Assembly (NCBI GenBank): GCA_938002255.1 | Contig: CALLAL010000011.1 | Coordinates: forward strand, 41,129 to 105,128 | From: an uncultured bacterium | Lineage (GTDB): Bacteria; Desulfobacterota; BSN033; UBA1163 | DNA length: 64,000 nt | Reading direction: 5' to 3' | Shown here: positions 25,405 through 33,353 of the stretch, one piece after another | How positions within the stretch are numbered: the stretch's first letter is position 1 | Layout: each line of letters begins with the position of its first letter | Translations under genes and position numbers: made by a program | The notes under the pieces: model-generated | What the model was told of the DNA's origin: nothing | What the model saw: the letters and a program-made list of their open reading frames with translations, nothing else | The model's database searches: none

Positions 25405-25446
25405 AGGCCTGAGGTGTTTCCGAAAGACTTCAGGCCTTTTCTTTTG
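25405..25446 (+). terminator. Intrinsic terminator between binding protein and permease genes
   Basis: AGGCCTGA (25405-25412) pairs with TCAGGCCT (25430-25437), with a two-base GT/AC extension beyond a mismatch, followed directly by TTTTCTTTT. This is the clearest intrinsic terminator shape in the window. It would let most transcripts stop after the binding-protein gene and some continue to the permeases. Confidence 0.7.
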
Positions 25447-25455
25447 CATGAAGCA

Positions 25456-26400
25456 ATGACAGGCTATTTCATTAAACGAACGATCGTTCTCATCCTCACT
25501 CTCTTCGTTGTTTCAATGGTCATTTTTGCCATCCTGATGGTCATTCCAGGAGATCCGGCACAGATCATTTTGGGGATTAACGCCACCCCCGAAACCCTGC
25601 AGAAATTAAGAAACCAGATGGGTTTGGATCAACCTGCCGTCATTCAATACCTCAGCTATATGAGGCGATTGGCTATGGGTGATCTCGGCCGTTCAATTAC
25701 CTATGAGGTTTCCATCACCTCGCTCATTCTCTCAAGGCTTCAAGTGACCGTTCCCCTGGCCATCCTTTCCATGATCTTTGCGATCGCCATCTCTGTCCCA
25801 ATGGGGATTTATTCCTCCCTTCATCGAAATCGGATAGGAGATTACGGGATCATGGTCTTTTCTCAAATCGGACTGGCGATTCCTGCCTTCTGGGCAGGCA
25901 TTCTTCTCATCCTCCTTTTTGCGGTGACCCTTCAGTGGTTGCCTGCAGGTGGGTTCGTTTCTTGGCAGACCGATTCCGTTAAAGCTTTGCGTTCCCTTCT
26001 CCTTCCAGCTTTTTCACTGGGATTTGTGCGGGCAGCCGTATTGACTCGAATGACCCGTTCTTCCATGCTGGAGGTTCTGGGGGAGGATTACATTCGTACG
26101 GCCAGAAGCAAGGGGCTCTCGAAAAGGATAGTCGTTTACAAACATGCTTTTAGGAACGCCATCATTCCGATCATTACGGTCATTGGACTTCAGGCAGGCG
26201 ATCTTTTAGCCGGTGCCATCATCATTGAAAATGTCTTTCACCTCCCGGGTGTGGGAAGATTGGTTTTTGAAGCCATAGGGCAGAGAGATCTTCCGGTGAT
26301 TCAGGGGGTTGTGCTTCTCATTGCCGCAATGATTGTGGTGATCAATTTTTTGATAGACATCTGCTACAGGTATCTCGATCCAAGAATACGGTATGAATAA
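25456..26400 (+). CDS. Peptide-type ABC transporter permease (DppB-like)
   Basis: Inner membrane permease of 314 residues with six helices. It starts with the family opening YFIKRTIVLILTLFVVSMV and LMVIPGDPAQIIL, and carries the EAA loop LEVLGEDYIRTARSKGLS that contacts an ATPase. Start taken as the ATG at 25456; upstream extension to 25390 runs into the terminator. No clear Shine-Dalgarno. The last eight bases overlap the DppC-like gene. Confidence 0.93.
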   Translation: MTGYFIKRTIVLILTLFVVSMVIFAILMVIPGDPAQIILGINATPETLQKLRNQMGLDQPAVIQYLSYMRRLAMGDLGRSITYEVSITSLILSRLQVTVPLAILSMIFAIAISVPMGIYSSLHRNRIGDYGIMVFSQIGLAIPAFWAGILLILLFAVTLQWLPAGGFVSWQTDSVKALRSLLLPAFSLGFVRAAVLTRMTRSSMLEVLGEDYIRTARSKGLSKRIVVYKHAFRNAIIPIITVIGLQAGDLLAGAIIIENVFHLPGVGRLVFEAIGQRDLPVIQGVVLLIAAMIVVINFLIDICYRYLDPRIRYE

Positions 26401-27256
26401 GGACCATTCAAACCAGATGAACCTACGTCGCCCCTTTCGAAATATCAACTTTACCATTGGGTTTTTCATCACCCTGTTCATCCTATTCACCGCTCTGCTC
26501 AGTTTTGTTTCTACTCCCTTTGATCCGAACCGGATGAACCTCGCGGAGCGCTTTCAAGCCCCCAATCGGTCTCACTGGTTGGGAACGGATCAATACGGAC
26601 GGGATATCCTGAGCCGAATGATGAAGGGAGCAGTCAATTCAATCATCGTGGGCCTGGTGGCGGTCTCTATTGGCATGAGCTTTGGAATTCTACTGGGTAC
26701 ACTGGCCGCTTTTTATAAGAAGTGGGTTGATGAGGTGATCATGAGGATTTCCGATGTCCTCTATGGATTTCCAGCAGTGCTCAGCGCTATCCTGATCACT
26801 TCTATTCTCGGGCCTGGGGCTATCAATAGCATGATCGCCATTGGAATTTTTAATATCCCTATTTTTGCACGATTGACTCGTGCCACTTCACTTTCTATCT
26901 GGGAGAGGGATTATGTGACTTCTGCAAGAGCTATCGGTAGAAGCGAAATAGGAATTGTCTGGAAATATATTCTTCCCAACATCCTTTCCCCCATTCTCGT
27001 TCAGGGAACCGTTCAGTTTGCTATAGCAATTCTTGCCGAGGCCGGCTTGAGCTACCTTGGGCTGGGAACTCAGCCTCCTCATGCGAGCTGGGGCAGGATG
27101 CTCAACGAAGCACAGACCTTTATGGGAACCTCTCCCTATCTGGCTATCTTCCCAGGATGTGCCATTGCTTTATCGGTTTTAGGTTTGAATCTCCTCGGAG
27201 ATGGATTGAGAGATATGCTCGACCCAAAGCTGTCGAGAATTCCACAACGAATGTGA
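26393..27256 (+). CDS. Peptide-type ABC transporter permease (DppC-like)
   Basis: Second permease, 287 residues. The family segment HWLGTDQYGRDILSRMM follows the first helix, and the EAA loop is IWERDYVTSARAIGRSE. The ATG overlaps the previous stop (coupled translation). The expected DppD and DppF ATPase genes do not follow; the next gene is an M20 peptidase. The ATPases must be encoded elsewhere or shared with another system. Confidence 0.93.
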   Translation: MNKDHSNQMNLRRPFRNINFTIGFFITLFILFTALLSFVSTPFDPNRMNLAERFQAPNRSHWLGTDQYGRDILSRMMKGAVNSIIVGLVAVSIGMSFGILLGTLAAFYKKWVDEVIMRISDVLYGFPAVLSAILITSILGPGAINSMIAIGIFNIPIFARLTRATSLSIWERDYVTSARAIGRSEIGIVWKYILPNILSPILVQGTVQFAIAILAEAGLSYLGLGTQPPHASWGRMLNEAQTFMGTSPYLAIFPGCAIALSVLGLNLLGDGLRDMLDPKLSRIPQRM

Positions 27257-27346
27257 GAGGATTCAAGAGGCCAAGAGGTCGAGGGTCCCCATTGAACCTG
27301 GATCCGTAGACACGTGAACCCATAAACCCTCGAATCGCTGAACCCC

Positions 27347-28645
27347 ATGAAAAAACGGGAGGCATCATTGAAAATTGATCAGGTGCTGAAGGGCATTAAG
27401 CGGGAAGAATTGATACAACTCACCCAGGAGTTAATCCAGATCCCAAGCGTCAGACGACAGGACCAGGGAAGTGAGGAAAAGGTTGCCCTTTTTGTTGCTC
27501 ATGCTTTAGAGCAAATGGGTCTTGATGTGGTGATTGAAGAGGTTGAGCCAGGTTCTCCGAATGTGATTGGAATCCTTCAGGGGCAGGAGGACGGTCCCTG
27601 CCTGATGTTTGAATGTCATACGGATGTGGTGACCGAGGGAGACCCTTCAGACTGGAAGTATCCTCCCTTCGAAGGAAGACTTGTTGGGAACAGAATCTAT
27701 GGCAGAGGGGCTTGTGATACCAAGGGAAACTTAGCCGCTGCGCTAAAGGCCGTCCAGGCAATCTCCCAATCCAGTGTCTCATTCAGAGGAAAGATTCTTT
27801 TGGGGATTCTCGTGGATGAGGAAGGGTTGATGAGAGGGGTAAAGCACTTTATTCGTCAAGGATGGGCTCATCATGTAGACGCAGCGATCATCTGCGAACC
27901 TGTGGATAACCATCTCTGTATCACCCAAAAGGGTGCCATGCGGGCAGAATTACTTACGACCGGTAAGATGAGCCACGGAGCAATGCCTTTAGCTGGATTT
28001 AACCCAATTCCTCCGATGGTATCCATTCTTGAGAAGTTGAAACACCTCGAAGAAGAAGAGATCGAGAGATTAGGGAAAGATTCATTCTTGGGATACCCAA
28101 GCATTACCCCCACGGTCCTTCAGGCTCCTGTGAAGGGAGAACCCCAGCTCAATGTGGTTCCTTTTCAATGCAGGGCATTGCTTGACATCCGAACCATTCC
28201 CGGGCAATTGCATGAGGCATTGAAAAAACAGTTGGAAGATATTGTCAAAGAAGAGGAGAAATCTATCTGTGAAAGTCTCCAGAATGGCTTTCACCGGGAG
28301 CTCAGGGAAACCCTTGAAAAAGGACTCTCTAAAGGAATCTCGTTTCAGGCTACGCTCAATATTTTCGAAGACCGTCCCTGGACCAAGACCCCAAGGGAGG
28401 AACCGATCGTTCAGGCTGTGGCAAGGGCCTATCGAACCATTGCTGGAGAAGATCCGGTTTACGATGGTGTCCCCGGGGCAACGGATGGAACCTTTCTCAC
28501 TGCCTGGGGAGGGATTCCCATTGTTACTTTAGGAGCAGGTAAAAGAATGATCCCTCATCAGAGGGACGAATGGGTCTCGGTGGACGACCTTTATCTCACC
28601 GCCAAGCTCTATACCGCCAGTGCCCTCGAATTTTTAAAATTTTAA
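27347..28645 (+). CDS. M20-family metallopeptidase (ArgE/DapE/CPG2 type)
   Basis: Zinc-dependent amidohydrolase (432 aa) that would cleave N-acyl amino acids or small peptides. The metal-site motifs are present: HTDVV, YGRGACDTKGNLAA and the DEEG pair, with a dimerisation domain between about 200 and 320. The last metal His is probably that of RMIPHQRDEW. It lies 90 bp after the permease gene in a gap of GAACC-like words with an inverted repeat (TCGAGGGT/ACCCTCGA). No Shine-Dalgarno is visible. With the transporter and aminotransferase upstream it suggests uptake and breakdown of a peptide or acylated amino acid. Confidence 0.92.
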   Translation: MKKREASLKIDQVLKGIKREELIQLTQELIQIPSVRRQDQGSEEKVALFVAHALEQMGLDVVIEEVEPGSPNVIGILQGQEDGPCLMFECHTDVVTEGDPSDWKYPPFEGRLVGNRIYGRGACDTKGNLAAALKAVQAISQSSVSFRGKILLGILVDEEGLMRGVKHFIRQGWAHHVDAAIICEPVDNHLCITQKGAMRAELLTTGKMSHGAMPLAGFNPIPPMVSILEKLKHLEEEEIERLGKDSFLGYPSITPTVLQAPVKGEPQLNVVPFQCRALLDIRTIPGQLHEALKKQLEDIVKEEEKSICESLQNGFHRELRETLEKGLSKGISFQATLNIFEDRPWTKTPREEPIVQAVARAYRTIAGEDPVYDGVPGATDGTFLTAWGGIPIVTLGAGKRMIPHQRDEWVSVDDLYLTAKLYTASALEFLKF

Positions 28646-28659
28646 AGAGCACAAGGAGT

Positions 28660-29010
28660 TCAATCCTCTATGTCTTTTTCAGACCTGGAGGCCCTCTCTT
28701 CTTCCATGGCTTCCTCGACCATCTGGTCCACATCCTCTCCCATGTCTTCGCCCAGCTCTTTACCCATTTTTTTCATCCATCGGGCCATGCTCTTCGGATC
28801 CCTTTCATCGAGATCACCCCATTTGGAAGGGTCGGCCAGACTGTCCAGTCGGCTTTCCTCTGAACGGATGACTCGCACTCTGGAGAGAACCCTCGTCATC
28901 TTTTTGCTCTTGCACTTTTTGCATTGGGGGAAAAAGGGTTCATCAGTACGAATGACAAGAAATTCAGAAATCTTTTTGCAGTCTTCACAACGATACTCAT
29001 AGATCGGCAT
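28660..29010 (-). CDS. FmdB-type zinc-ribbon protein
   Basis: The first 40 residues are a zf-FmdB ribbon: MPIYEYRCEDC, then CKKC, giving two CxxC pairs for one zinc. The remaining 75 residues are charged and helical, rich in Glu, Lys and Met (WMKKMGKELGEDMGEDVDQM). FmdB was named as a putative regulator of formamidase; the molecular role is unproven. It follows the MFS gene by 3 bp and probably shares its transcript. It ends 14 bp from the convergent M20 gene. Confidence 0.9.
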   Translation of the reverse strand: MPIYEYRCEDCKKISEFLVIRTDEPFFPQCKKCKSKKMTRVLSRVRVIRSEESRLDSLADPSKWGDLDERDPKSMARWMKKMGKELGEDMGEDVDQMVEEAMEEERASRSEKDIED

Positions 29011-29013
29011 CTC

Positions 29014-30156
29014 TCATCCTCCTCTTTTCTTCACAAGAGAAAAAAAATAGAAAAGATTGATGACTCCCATGAGGGAGAGGGTAAGAAACATCATCGTGTA
29101 GTTGGTCATCTGGAGGATCATCCCCATGACCACGGAACCTAGGCCTATTCCAGAATCAGAAAGAGTCATATAGGTCCCGATGGCTGGGCCTCTTGAGGAA
29201 CCTGAAAGATCAATAGAATAAGCCACCAGTGAAGGATAGTAAAAAGCGTTTCCTATTCCCCATATCACAGCTACCACGATAAAAAGTGGAAGAGACGACG
29301 AGAAGGCCAATAAGGTCATCGCAATGATCTGAGCAGCGATACAAGGAAAGATCACTTTCTCTCTCGAATAGAGATCGAGTATCTTTCCTCCCAAACCGCG
29401 AACCAAAATCAGGGTGATGGCAAGGGCTGCAAAAAAGAGTCCTGGATTGGCCACTCCCCTATGAAGGGCATAAAGAGGGAAAAAGGCGGTCACGGCGCCC
29501 CAGATAAAACTCCCCATAAAGGCCATGATTCCAGCGGGAAGGGCCTGACGGCTAAAGAGGGGTTGTTTGATCAAACCCTCTTGGGGGGTGTCAGGGTCCG
29601 GTCCCTTTAATTGGAGGGAGATGAAGAGGGCAACCAGGGAGAGGAAAGTGCAGACTAAAAATAGAGCGGGAAAGTCAAAACGGTTTAGGAGTGCCATTCC
29701 TAAAGAGGGAGCAAGGGCAAAGGCAATGTTGATGGAAAGATAGAAAAAACTGAGACTCTGACCCCGATGAGAAGCCGGACTGATCTTGGCCACCAGTGTG
29801 AAGGAAGCAGTTGCAAAGAGAGCCAATCCCATTCCCTGAATGATACGGACGAACAAAAAGGGCCAGAAGGGTTTGGCAATGAGGTAGGCGGCCGAAGATA
29901 GCGCAAAAAGGATGCCTCCTGCAATCATGAAATTTCTTTCTCGATTCCTGAGGAGGGCTCTTCCTACAAAAGGCCTGAAGATGAGTGAGGAGACGCTGAA
30001 AGCTCCGATCAGAACGCCGATCCCTGCCTCTAGGATTCCTAATCTTGAAAGATAGATAGGCAACGTGGGAATGAGCGTAAAAAAGACAGAAGAAAAGGCG
30101 ACCTGACCTAAAAAACTGAGAATAAAATCACGTGTCCATATTTTCTGAGAAGCCAT
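29014..30156 (-). CDS. MFS transporter
   Basis: Major facilitator protein of 380 residues with 12 hydrophobic helices. The cytoplasmic loop 2-3 motif region reads FRPFVGRALLRNRERN (variant of GxxxDRxGRR), and SPASHRGQSLSFFYLSINIA fits motif C-like helix 5. It resembles YfcJ/Bcr-type efflux carriers in size, but the substrate is unknown. A hairpin with a T7 tract (30177-30206) lies in its leader. Confidence 0.92.
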   Translation of the reverse strand: MASQKIWTRDFILSFLGQVAFSSVFFTLIPTLPIYLSRLGILEAGIGVLIGAFSVSSLIFRPFVGRALLRNRERNFMIAGGILFALSSAAYLIAKPFWPFLFVRIIQGMGLALFATASFTLVAKISPASHRGQSLSFFYLSINIAFALAPSLGMALLNRFDFPALFLVCTFLSLVALFISLQLKGPDPDTPQEGLIKQPLFSRQALPAGIMAFMGSFIWGAVTAFFPLYALHRGVANPGLFFAALAITLILVRGLGGKILDLYSREKVIFPCIAAQIIAMTLLAFSSSLPLFIVVAVIWGIGNAFYYPSLVAYSIDLSGSSRGPAIGTYMTLSDSGIGLGSVVMGMILQMTNYTMMFLTLSLMGVINLFYFFSLVKKRGG

Positions 30157-30176
30157 ATCCTCTGATCTTATAGGAT

Positions 30177-30206
30177 AAAAAAAGGGGAGGGGAATTCGTT
30201 CCCCTT
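30177..30206 (-). terminator. Hairpin with T tract in the MFS leader
   Basis: AGGGGAA-TTCG-TTCCCCT (30188-30205, plus-strand reading) is a perfect 7-bp stem. Read on the minus strand it is followed by CCCC and then seven T, about 20-50 bases before the MFS start. It could be an attenuator for the MFS/fmdB transcript or the end of an upstream minus-strand RNA. Confidence 0.45.
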
Positions 30207-30369
30207 AAATGCCTCTATAACCCTTTTGGTTTATAATGAATTATTGATAACGATGCAAGCGTTGAAATTCCATGGCTGCTTGAACAGAACTTCTGAAGAA
30301 TCTATTGACAGAATTTTGATTTCTATCGATAATCCAATGAAAGTCAATCTTAAACAGAAGGAGGGGGTC

Positions 30370-30660
30370 ATGATGGCAAATCCAGAGAAAGTAGTTTTGA
30401 AAATTGTGTCCGTCAAGGGAACCTGTGCTGCCGGGCATCAGGTCGGACAGGAATTTGACCTGAGTAAAGACTTTATCCTTGGAATGTCCGGAACTTCTCA
30501 AGCAATCTGCCCATCTGCCTTTCATGCGATCTTTCCTTCGTGGCGGGTACTTCGGCACGGAGGGGAATTCCCGTGGGAAGAGGATCGGGATAAAACAACA
30601 ATTGCCTGTCCCGATCCTTTCAACCCTGTGGTGATGGAACTTCGTCGAGTGAAAGAATAG
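30370..30660 (+). CDS. TIGR04076-family small protein
   Basis: This 96-residue protein matches the TIGR04076 family (VVLKIVSVKGTCAAGHQVG, then CPSAFHAIFPSWRVLRHGG and a C-terminal CPDPFNPVVMEL). Function is unknown; the family is frequent in anaerobes. It has three conserved Cys that might bind metal. ATGs at 30370 and 30373 follow a strong AAGGAGGGGG; upstream extension of the frame to 30226 is not supported by any ribosome binding site. It lies 47 bp before a crotonase gene, so cotranscription is likely. Confidence 0.87.
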   Translation: MMANPEKVVLKIVSVKGTCAAGHQVGQEFDLSKDFILGMSGTSQAICPSAFHAIFPSWRVLRHGGEFPWEEDRDKTTIACPDPFNPVVMELRRVKE

Positions 30661-30707
30661 AAGGTGTTAACCTGAAGATTGGAATGTAAAAAGGAGGTAT
30701 GGAGAAG

Positions 30708-31496
30708 ATGGAATATTCGACACTTCTCTTTGAGGTCAAAGACCATGTGGCTCATATCACCTTGAACCGGCCGGAAACCCTCAATGCCATCAATCGGGAA
30801 TGGGCATGGGATCTGATGCATGCAATTCTCCAATGTGATGAGAGTCCTACTATCCGGGCAGTCGTCATCAGGGGGGCGGGCAACCATTTCTGCGCTGGTG
30901 GTGATCTAAAATCTTTTCTCTCTCAGGGAAAGGACCTGCCTTTACACATCAAGGAGGTGACCACCTATCTTCATGCTGCTGTTTCCAGAATGGTTCGAAT
31001 GGATGCTCCTGTGATTGCGGCAGTCCACGGCTATGCCGTTGGAGCTGGCATGAGCCTTGCTCTTGCCTGCGACTTCGTATTGGCCGCACGATCTGCCCGC
31101 TTCAGCGTGGCCTATACCCGCGTGGGGCTGACGCCTGATGGAAGTATGTCTTATTTCCTTCCACGCACGGTCGGTCTCAAGAGAGCCATTGAATTGACTT
31201 TGACGAATCGGATGCTCACTGCAGAGGAGGCCTATGCACTAGGAATTGTCACACGTGTCGTTCCCGGGGAGGAATTGTTAGCCCAGGCAAACGACTTGGC
31301 CCATCAGCTGGCCTCGGGTCCATTGAAATCCTTCGGAGCAGCCAAACGACTGATGAAAAACGGATGGAATGAGACCCTCGAGACGCAGATGGAGAATGAG
31401 AGTCAAGCCATTGCTGCCATCACCCGAACCTATGATACTCAAGAAGGCATCGCTGCCTTCGTCGAAAAGAGAACTCCGAAGTATAAAAGAGAATGA
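30708..31496 (+). CDS. Enoyl-CoA hydratase/isomerase family protein
   Basis: Crotonase-fold protein (262 aa) with the CoA and oxyanion elements ITLNRPETLNAIN, HFCAGGDLKSF and GYAVGAGMSLALACDF. The two catalytic Glu of classical hydratases are not at their usual places (Ser in GMSLA, Thr in AYTRVGL), whereas the Asp of GLTPDGSMSYFLPR resembles the isomerase PaaG. Isomerisation or another crotonase reaction is therefore likelier than simple hydration. AAGGAGGT serves the ATG at 30708 with good spacing; an ATG at 30699 is almost on top of it. Confidence 0.92.
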   Translation: MEYSTLLFEVKDHVAHITLNRPETLNAINREWAWDLMHAILQCDESPTIRAVVIRGAGNHFCAGGDLKSFLSQGKDLPLHIKEVTTYLHAAVSRMVRMDAPVIAAVHGYAVGAGMSLALACDFVLAARSARFSVAYTRVGLTPDGSMSYFLPRTVGLKRAIELTLTNRMLTAEEAYALGIVTRVVPGEELLAQANDLAHQLASGPLKSFGAAKRLMKNGWNETLETQMENESQAIAAITRTYDTQEGIAAFVEKRTPKYKRE

Positions 31497-31636
31497 TGGT
31501 TGCTTGGGTTAGATGGCCCTTGGCTTTATTAAGTTATATTCGTTAACCCCATAGCCTCATGTAACCCAATAAACCTAAAACCTCTTGATTTTATTGTGGT
31601 TAAGTTTTAGAATGGCGCCTGAATTACTCCTCTATT

Positions 31637-31673
31637 CCCCTCTTGCACAATGAGGGGTAGGGGGGATTTTTTT
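31637..31673 (+). terminator. G/C hairpin with T7 before the MFS/spermidine synthase gene
   Basis: CCCCTC (31637-31642) pairs with GAGGGG (31652-31657), loop of 9. A TAGGGGGGA spacer and seven T follow, and the T run ends at the GGAGG of the next gene. The gap between stem and T run weakens the terminator reading. Confidence 0.35.
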
Positions 31674-31685
31674 GGAGGATGCTCC

Positions 31686-33329
31686 ATGCAAAAAGCGGTC
31701 ATCAAAGCTAACATCGTTGTTTTCATCGCCAGTTTCTGCACCCTGGTCATCGAACTTGTGGCCGGAAGGATCATGGCTCCCTATGTAGGCGTTTCCCTTT
31801 ACACGTGGACAAGCATCATCGGAGTGGTCCTGGCAGGCATTAGCATTGGGGCTTATTTAGGGGGACTCATTGCTGACCGCTATCCACGGACTTCAACCCT
31901 GGGTTGGTTACTCGTCCTCTCTGGTGTTGGAGCATTTTCGATCTCTCCCCTCACTAACTTGGTCGGTGGAGCCCATTTTGAAACAAGCCTGATGGTCCGA
32001 ATTCTTATCATCACCACTATCATTTTTTTTGGACCTGCCTGTATTCTTGGAATGATCTCCCCCGTGGTCGTCAAACTTACCTTAAATAACCTATCCAAGA
32101 CAGGCAACGTCGTTGGAAAGATTTATGCTTTCTCGACCCTTGGTTCCATTCTCGGCACTTTTTTAACTGGATTTTATCTGGTTTCTTGGATGGGCACGCG
32201 AAACATTCTCCTGACGATGGGCATTATCCTTATCCTCTCTGGTTTCATCTTTGGAGGCTTTCTCGAGAGAAAAAGAAGCCTTACCTTCATCTTTTTTCTC
32301 CTGGGGATTCTTTTTCTTGTTCTTCCTCTCGCAGGGATTTATGGCTATGGGGCCTTACACCCTGATGAAATTTCACTTTCGACCTCACCGTCAGAAGCCC
32401 TGAAAAAGGCATATGCATACGCTTTCAAACCTCCCCTTGATGAGGATACCTACTTTTTTAAGGAGAGCGACTACTACACGATCAAATTGAAACGAAGCAC
32501 ACGAGGGAGTCATGGGAATCCTCTTGAATCTCTCGTCCTGGATCATCTTGTCCACTCCTATACGGATCTCAAGGATCCCCATTATCTGGAGTATGAGTAT
32601 ATACGAGTTTATGAAGAATTTGTGAGGTGGCAGGCAAAGAAAAGAAAATCATTTAAGGCTCTCTTCATTGGAGGCGGAGGGTATACGATTCCCCGTTTTA
32701 TCGAATCAAAATATCCCTCCGCTGAAATTGATGTGGTGGAGATCGACCCAGAGGTGACCCGAGTGGTTCACCAGTACCTGGGCATTTCGGAAAAAACGAG
32801 GATCCGTTCCCATAACATGGATGGCCGTTGGTTTGTCATGAATTATAAGGAAAAGGGAAGCTTCGATTTTATCTTTGGCGATGCCTTCAACGACCTTTCT
32901 ATTCCTTATCACTTGACCACAAAAGAATTTGCAATGCAACTGAAGGATCTCCTCAAACCAGATGGCTTGCTCCTTGCCAATGTCATCGATAGTATGAGAA
33001 AAGGCCAATTTATGCCCTCCTACATCCGGACTCTCGAAGAAGTCTTTGGGAAGGGGAATGTTCATCTGATCACGCTTAGTTCTGATTTTGAGAATATTGG
33101 AATCAGTACCCATGTCGTCGTGGCCAGTCCAAACAGACTCGACTTGGATGACTTCGTAAAAGTAGTGAAGAAGGATAAGGGGGATGATATGACCTCCCAT
33201 GTCATGCCACAGGATCGACTGCAGAACTATCTGAACGAACGGAAGTGGATCATCCTCACCGACGACTATGTGCCAGTGGACAACCTGATCGCCCCCATCT
33301 TCGAAGAACGATTCGGCTATCACCGATAG
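31686..33329 (+). CDS. Membrane-fused spermidine synthase-like protein
   Basis: Residues 1-230 hold seven to eight hydrophobic helices (including CTLVIELVAGRIMAPYVG, characteristic of this group), and residues about 300-547 a SpeE-type Rossmann domain with LFIGGGGYTIPRFIESKY, VVEIDPEVTRV and FGDAFNDLSIPYHL. SpeE uses decarboxylated SAM to aminopropylate putrescine, but the membrane-fused form is widespread and its substrate is uncertain; the Asp of the GDAFND loop is kept. Start at 31686 with GGAGG; the frame extends 12 codons upstream into the hairpin. It lies 24 bp before serB. Confidence 0.9.
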   Translation: MQKAVIKANIVVFIASFCTLVIELVAGRIMAPYVGVSLYTWTSIIGVVLAGISIGAYLGGLIADRYPRTSTLGWLLVLSGVGAFSISPLTNLVGGAHFETSLMVRILIITTIIFFGPACILGMISPVVVKLTLNNLSKTGNVVGKIYAFSTLGSILGTFLTGFYLVSWMGTRNILLTMGIILILSGFIFGGFLERKRSLTFIFFLLGILFLVLPLAGIYGYGALHPDEISLSTSPSEALKKAYAYAFKPPLDEDTYFFKESDYYTIKLKRSTRGSHGNPLESLVLDHLVHSYTDLKDPHYLEYEYIRVYEEFVRWQAKKRKSFKALFIGGGGYTIPRFIESKYPSAEIDVVEIDPEVTRVVHQYLGISEKTRIRSHNMDGRWFVMNYKEKGSFDFIFGDAFNDLSIPYHLTTKEFAMQLKDLLKPDGLLLANVIDSMRKGQFMPSYIRTLEEVFGKGNVHLITLSSDFENIGISTHVVVASPNRLDLDDFVKVVKKDKGDDMTSHVMPQDRLQNYLNERKWIILTDDYVPVDNLIAPIFEERFGYHR

Positions 33330-33353
33330 GGCTATTAAGAAAGGTGTCCTCCT

